Below, one piece after another: positions 7,254-10,024 of a DNA stretch of 10,024 nucleotides (within the stretch, counting starts at the first letter, position 1; each line of letters begins with the position of its first letter). A program made the position numbers and the translations under genes. The notes below the pieces were generated by a model, which was not told where the DNA came from, ran no database searches, and was given only the letters and a program-made list of their open reading frames with translations. Source of the stretch: CAYRUP01 sp964578975 (lineage in GTDB: Bacteria; Pseudomonadota; Gammaproteobacteria; DSM-16500); NCBI GenBank assembly GCA_964578975.1, contig CAZOFA010000079.1:1-10024 (forward strand), in the 5' to 3' direction.

Positions 7254-7413
7254 TCATTCCCGCGCCTTTGTGTTATTCCTGCGACTTTGTGTCATTCCCG
7301 CGAAGGCGGGAATCTATTTAGTTTTCTGATTGAATCAGAATGGATTCCCGCCTTCGCGGGAATGACACAAGGTGGTGGCGGGATGACACAAGGTGGAGGC
7401 GGGAATGACACAA
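7254..7413. repeat. Mirrored tandem array of palindromic half-units
   Basis: The gap between the convergent gdh and corA genes is almost wholly repetitive. On the left, [T]CATTCC-type half-units begin at 7254, 7273 and 7292 (19-bp steps, each of the first two followed by CTTTGTG). On the right, the complementary motif GACACAA occurs at 7364, 7385 and 7407 (21- and 22-bp steps, linked by GGTGG). The centre is the long palindrome listed separately. The three-plus-three symmetry suggests local expansion of one palindromic repeat. Transcripts from either side would fold into strong hairpins, so it may serve as a bidirectional 3' stabiliser or attenuator. Confidence 0.8.
7287..7370. repeat. Perfect 28-bp inverted repeat, dispersed palindrome
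   Basis: Arms at 7287-7314 and 7343-7370 are perfectly complementary over 28 bp; the cores are CATTCCCGCGAAGGCGGGAA and its complement. Inside, TTCTGATT (7324-7331) and AATCAGAA (7333-7340) form a second 8-bp stem around one G. The element is a non-coding palindrome of a type widely scattered through proteobacterial genomes; translated, it gives the familiar spurious peptides CHSREGGN and WIPAFAGMT. No transposase is present, so any spread would rely on an enzyme encoded elsewhere. Confidence 0.9.
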
Positions 7414-7419
7414 GTTATC

Positions 7420-8493
7420 TCAAATCCACTTCTTTTTACGAAAATACACTATCATACCCAACACCATCGCACTCATGACCAACACCACATAAAGATATCC
7501 ATACCGCCAATGCAACTCCGGCATATTTTGAAAATTCATCCCATACAAACTCGCAATAAAGGTAATCGGAATAAAAATCGTCGCAATAATCGTGAGTGTT
7601 TTCATCACTTCATTCATGCGATTGGTTAAACTCGAAATATAAATATCTAACATGCTCGACAGCATTTCGCGAAAGGTTTCGATCATATCAATCGCCTGCA
7701 CCACATGATCATATAAATCACGCAAATAAATGCGTGTGGTGGAGGTCACCAGTGTGCCAATTAGTTGGGTTAAATGACTGATTGCTTCGCGCATGGGCCA
7801 CACGGATTTTCGCACCATCATCAATTGTCGTCGTAACCGATAAATGGTTCGAGTATTTTGTGGGGTCGGATTCTCGATAATTAAATCTTCAACTTGTTCG
7901 ATTTGTTCGCCCAATCCTTCCAACACCACAAAATAATAATCCACAATCGAATCCATTAAACGATACGCTAAGTAATCACAACCCAATTGTCGGATCGTTT
8001 GGCCTGCATTACTGCGCAGCCGCTCACGAATCGCACGAAAATGATCACTCTCACAATCTTGAAATGAAATTAAAAAATTTTTTCCTAGCACAAAACTCAC
8101 TTGCTCACTCGAAAAAGTGCGTCGTTTACTGCGCCAATTCAACATTTTTAAAGTAATAAATACATATCCCTCATATTCTTCCACTTTGGGACGTTGATCG
8201 AGATTTAAAATATCTTCCACGGTTAAGGGATGAATCGCATATTCTTTTGCTAATTGTTGGATGAGCTCAACATTTTGCAAACCCTCCACATGAATCCATG
8301 TGATGGTATCTTCTTTTTTTTGCGGTAAACATGCTTCCAATGTTGTACCCGTCGATTCTTGCACCTCACTGCCGGTAAAATGCATGACCGTCACGAGCGT
8401 CTTAGCATCCAGTTTTTTCCTACCTGTGTATGTTGCCGTGCCAGGAGGTTGACCGACCTTTTGCACGCGCTTGCGTAATTCTCTGAATATCAT
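7420..8493 (-). CDS. corA: CorA-family magnesium/cobalt transporter
   Basis: An inner-membrane homopentameric channel that takes up Mg2+ (and Co2+) and gates in response to cytoplasmic Mg2+. The 357 residues match the family: a long cytoplasmic N-terminal domain with the typical stretch ITWIHVEG...HPLTVEDIL (about 63-97), a long helical stalk, then two C-terminal membrane helices (about 297-317 and 331-350). The signature YGMNF is at 317-321, with GMN at 318-320. It is followed by the short loop containing MPEL and a basic C-terminus (RKKKWI). The ATG at 8493 has an AAAGGAG Shine-Dalgarno (8507-8501) 7 nt upstream, which settles the start. The gene is divergent from the peptide transporter across 44 bp and convergent with gdh across the repeat array. 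I see no Mg2+-sensing leader in the short upstream gap. The family call is secure; ion preference is inferred. Confidence 0.96.
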   Translation of the reverse strand: MIFRELRKRVQKVGQPPGTATYTGRKKLDAKTLVTVMHFTGSEVQESTGTTLEACLPQKKEDTITWIHVEGLQNVELIQQLAKEYAIHPLTVEDILNLDQRPKVEEYEGYVFITLKMLNWRSKRRTFSSEQVSFVLGKNFLISFQDCESDHFRAIRERLRSNAGQTIRQLGCDYLAYRLMDSIVDYYFVVLEGLGEQIEQVEDLIIENPTPQNTRTIYRLRRQLMMVRKSVWPMREAISHLTQLIGTLVTSTTRIYLRDLYDHVVQAIDMIETFREMLSSMLDIYISSLTNRMNEVMKTLTIIATIFIPITFIASLYGMNFQNMPELHWRYGYLYVVLVMSAMVLGMIVYFRKKKWI

Positions 8494-8537
8494 TTACACT
8501 CTCCTTTCTTGAATAATGAATATATTGAAATGAATTT

Positions 8538-9992
8538 ATGCAAAATACAAATACTCTGAAGGATGCGCAGCCAAAAACCCTCTATTTATTATTCTTCACA
8601 GAATTATGGGAGCGATTTGGTTTTTATACCGTACAAGCCATCATCATACTGTACATGACCAAAGCATTGCTCATGCAAGATCAGCAAGCGAACCTTTTAT
8701 ACGCCACTTTCAGTGCTTTATTGTATTTAACACCCACCTTGGGCGGCTATCTTGCCGATCGCTATTTAGGGTTTCAACGCGCCATCGTGTTGGGCGGTCT
8801 GCTCTTTATCGTTGCTTATCTGCTGTCGGCCTTCAAAAATCAAACCTTGTTTTTTATTGGCTTAAGTCTACAGATTTGTGCGAATGGTTTATTTAAACCA
8901 AATGTGTCCAGTATTGTCGGCGAACTTTATAAAGAAAATGATCCGCGTCGTGATGGTGGTTTCACCATTTTTTATATGGGCATTAACATCGGTGCCTTGA
9001 TTCCACCCCTGATTGCCGGTCTGCTCGTGGCAAAATTTGGTTGGCACGCAGGTTTTATTCTTGCGGCATTGGGCATGGCAATCGGACAAATTATTTTTAT
9101 CTTTGGCAAAAAATATTTGCATAACGCGGGACGATATCCGCGCGCGCCGCATGCAAAAAGAAATTTAGGCATGCAATTTTATTTATTATTATTTGCGGGG
9201 ATCGCAGCGGTCGTCGCATTATGCCAAATTGCTTTTCATTATCCTGCGATTACCAACATCATCGTTGAAGTGACCGCTGGTGTCATTTTGTTAGTCGTCC
9301 TGTTCTTTTTGATTAAAGAACCCGTGGCACAACGCAAAAAAATGTTTGCCAGTCTCATTTTGATTGTGATTTCGATCGCCTTCTGGTCGCTCTACAATCA
9401 AGCATTCACTTCCCTCACCCTTTTTGCTGATCGCAACATGTCGCATCACATGCTGGGTTTTCCCATCGATGCAGAAGCGACTCAGTTTTTTAATCCATTT
9501 TTTATTATTACATTGAGTCCATTGTTAAGTCGTTTATGGATTCGCATGGATCATTTGGAAGTGAATCCATCCATTCAAATGAAGTTTGCCTTAGGCCTTA
9601 TATTTACTTGCGGTGGATTTTTGTTGTTGGCTTTTGCGGCTCAATTTTTAGGTGAGAATGGAATGGTTTCACCGTGGTGGTTATGCTTGAGTTATTTATT
9701 TCAAACCATCGGCGAATTATTGATTTCACCCATTGGTCTGGCCATGATTACGGTGCTTTGTCCAAAACATTTAGTTGGCATGATGATGGGCGTTTGGTTT
9801 TTTTCCCAAGCTGCCTCTTTTGCGATTGGCGGAACGATTGCAAATCTTGCTGCTGTACCCGAACATTTATCTGCGACCGCCTCATTACCCATTTACGCGC
9901 ATGCATTCACGCTCTATGGGATGATTGCATTGCCTGTCGCGATCGCCAGTTTTGCTTTAATTCCGTTTATCAATAAAATGATTAAAAGTTGA
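8538..9992 (+). CDS. POT-family proton-coupled peptide transporter
   Basis: An inner-membrane symporter of the POT/PTR2 family (major facilitator superfamily) that imports di- and tripeptides with protons. The 484 residues and about 12-14 hydrophobic helices are typical. The helix-1 motif ExxERF is present as E22-L-W-E25-R26-F27, followed by GFY where many members have xYY. The PTR2 signatures GGYLADRYLG (about 68-77) and FTIFYMGINIGA (about 139-150) are clear. Lysine 120 in GLFKPN and glutamate 393 in GELLISPIGL match the conserved helix-4 and helix-10 residues used in proton coupling and peptide binding. The ATG at 8538 has only a weak ribosome site, but family alignment of the N-terminus supports it. 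It is divergent from corA and followed directly by a repeat. It resembles DtpA-type permeases; the exact peptide range cannot be read. Confidence 0.95.
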   Translation: MQNTNTLKDAQPKTLYLLFFTELWERFGFYTVQAIIILYMTKALLMQDQQANLLYATFSALLYLTPTLGGYLADRYLGFQRAIVLGGLLFIVAYLLSAFKNQTLFFIGLSLQICANGLFKPNVSSIVGELYKENDPRRDGGFTIFYMGINIGALIPPLIAGLLVAKFGWHAGFILAALGMAIGQIIFIFGKKYLHNAGRYPRAPHAKRNLGMQFYLLLFAGIAAVVALCQIAFHYPAITNIIVEVTAGVILLVVLFFLIKEPVAQRKKMFASLILIVISIAFWSLYNQAFTSLTLFADRNMSHHMLGFPIDAEATQFFNPFFIITLSPLLSRLWIRMDHLEVNPSIQMKFALGLIFTCGGFLLLAFAAQFLGENGMVSPWWLCLSYLFQTIGELLISPIGLAMITVLCPKHLVGMMMGVWFFSQAASFAIGGTIANLAAVPEHLSATASLPIYAHAFTLYGMIALPVAIASFALIPFINKMIKS

Positions 9993-9994
9993 CT

Positions 9995-10024
9995 CGTCAT
10001 TGCGAGCGCAGCCTTCTCGTCATT
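9995..10024 (+). repeat. Dispersed repeat, TTGCGAGCG type, right copy (cut)
   Basis: CGTCATTGCGAGCG ... TTCTCGTCATT begins 3 bp after the peptide transporter stop and runs off the window. It matches the minus strand of 79-110 with one base change in the first 14, a 2-base gap and small changes in the middle. Its right end may continue into a hairpin like the one at 51-85, since the left copy abuts that hairpin at the same end; the window stops before this can be seen. Confidence 0.65.

Noticed and set aside
7254..7413. Regularly spaced repeats that could suggest a CRISPR array
   Set aside because: The units are short, mirrored in orientation, contiguous without unique spacers of constant length, and no cas gene is nearby.
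7287..7478. A 63-codon plus-strand reading frame beginning CHSREGGN and containing WIPAFAGMT
   Set aside because: It is a translation of the palindromic repeat, a well-known spurious product. Its first codon is a TTG in the repeat arm, and it runs into the corA 3' end.
8516..8533. Five-codon mini-frame (ATG to TGA) just before the peptide transporter
   Set aside because: It has no ribosome site, and such short frames arise easily by chance in AT-rich leaders.

Overview
The window is a compact, AT-leaning bacterial chromosome segment (roughly 40% GC by eye) with six protein genes, short intergenic gaps and no tRNA, rRNA, transposase or phage gene. Gene families and dispersed palindromic repeats of the 'CATTCCCGCGAAGGCGGGAAT' kind suggest a gammaproteobacterium. 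The combination of peptide and purine uptake, glutamate oxidation and orphan proteins would fit the Legionella/Coxiella side of that class. That placement is inference; no marker gene here proves it.

Layout, left to right. Positions 1-123 are non-coding and hold a dispersed repeat with a hairpin. Positions 124-2549, minus strand, are a probable two-gene unit: an AzgA/PbuG-type purine permease (upstream) followed 17 bp later by an orphan 374-residue protein. Its promoter is readable and shows that the permease starts at an internal ATG (2549), not at the far-upstream TTG. A 117-bp divergent gap with an inverted repeat leads to a plus-strand orphan membrane protein (2667-3770). After a 120-bp gap containing a very GC-rich block comes a large NAD-dependent glutamate dehydrogenase (3891-7250). 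It retains the whole catalytic and C-terminal part but lacks the N-terminal ACT-like region of the 180-kDa family. A 169-bp convergent gap is almost entirely a mirrored palindromic repeat array. Then come corA (Mg2+ channel, minus) and, divergently after 44 bp, a POT-family proton-coupled peptide transporter (plus). The window closes in a second copy of the repeat seen at its left end, in opposite orientation.

Taken together, three of the recognisable genes concern scavenging and burning nitrogenous nutrients: peptide uptake, purine uptake and glutamate deamination to 2-oxoglutarate. This suits an amino-acid-using, possibly host-associated bacterium. No obvious multi-gene defence or secretion system is present. 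The most unusual points are the domain-boundary truncation of the glutamate dehydrogenase, the mirrored repeat array between convergent genes, and the two unrecognised proteins.
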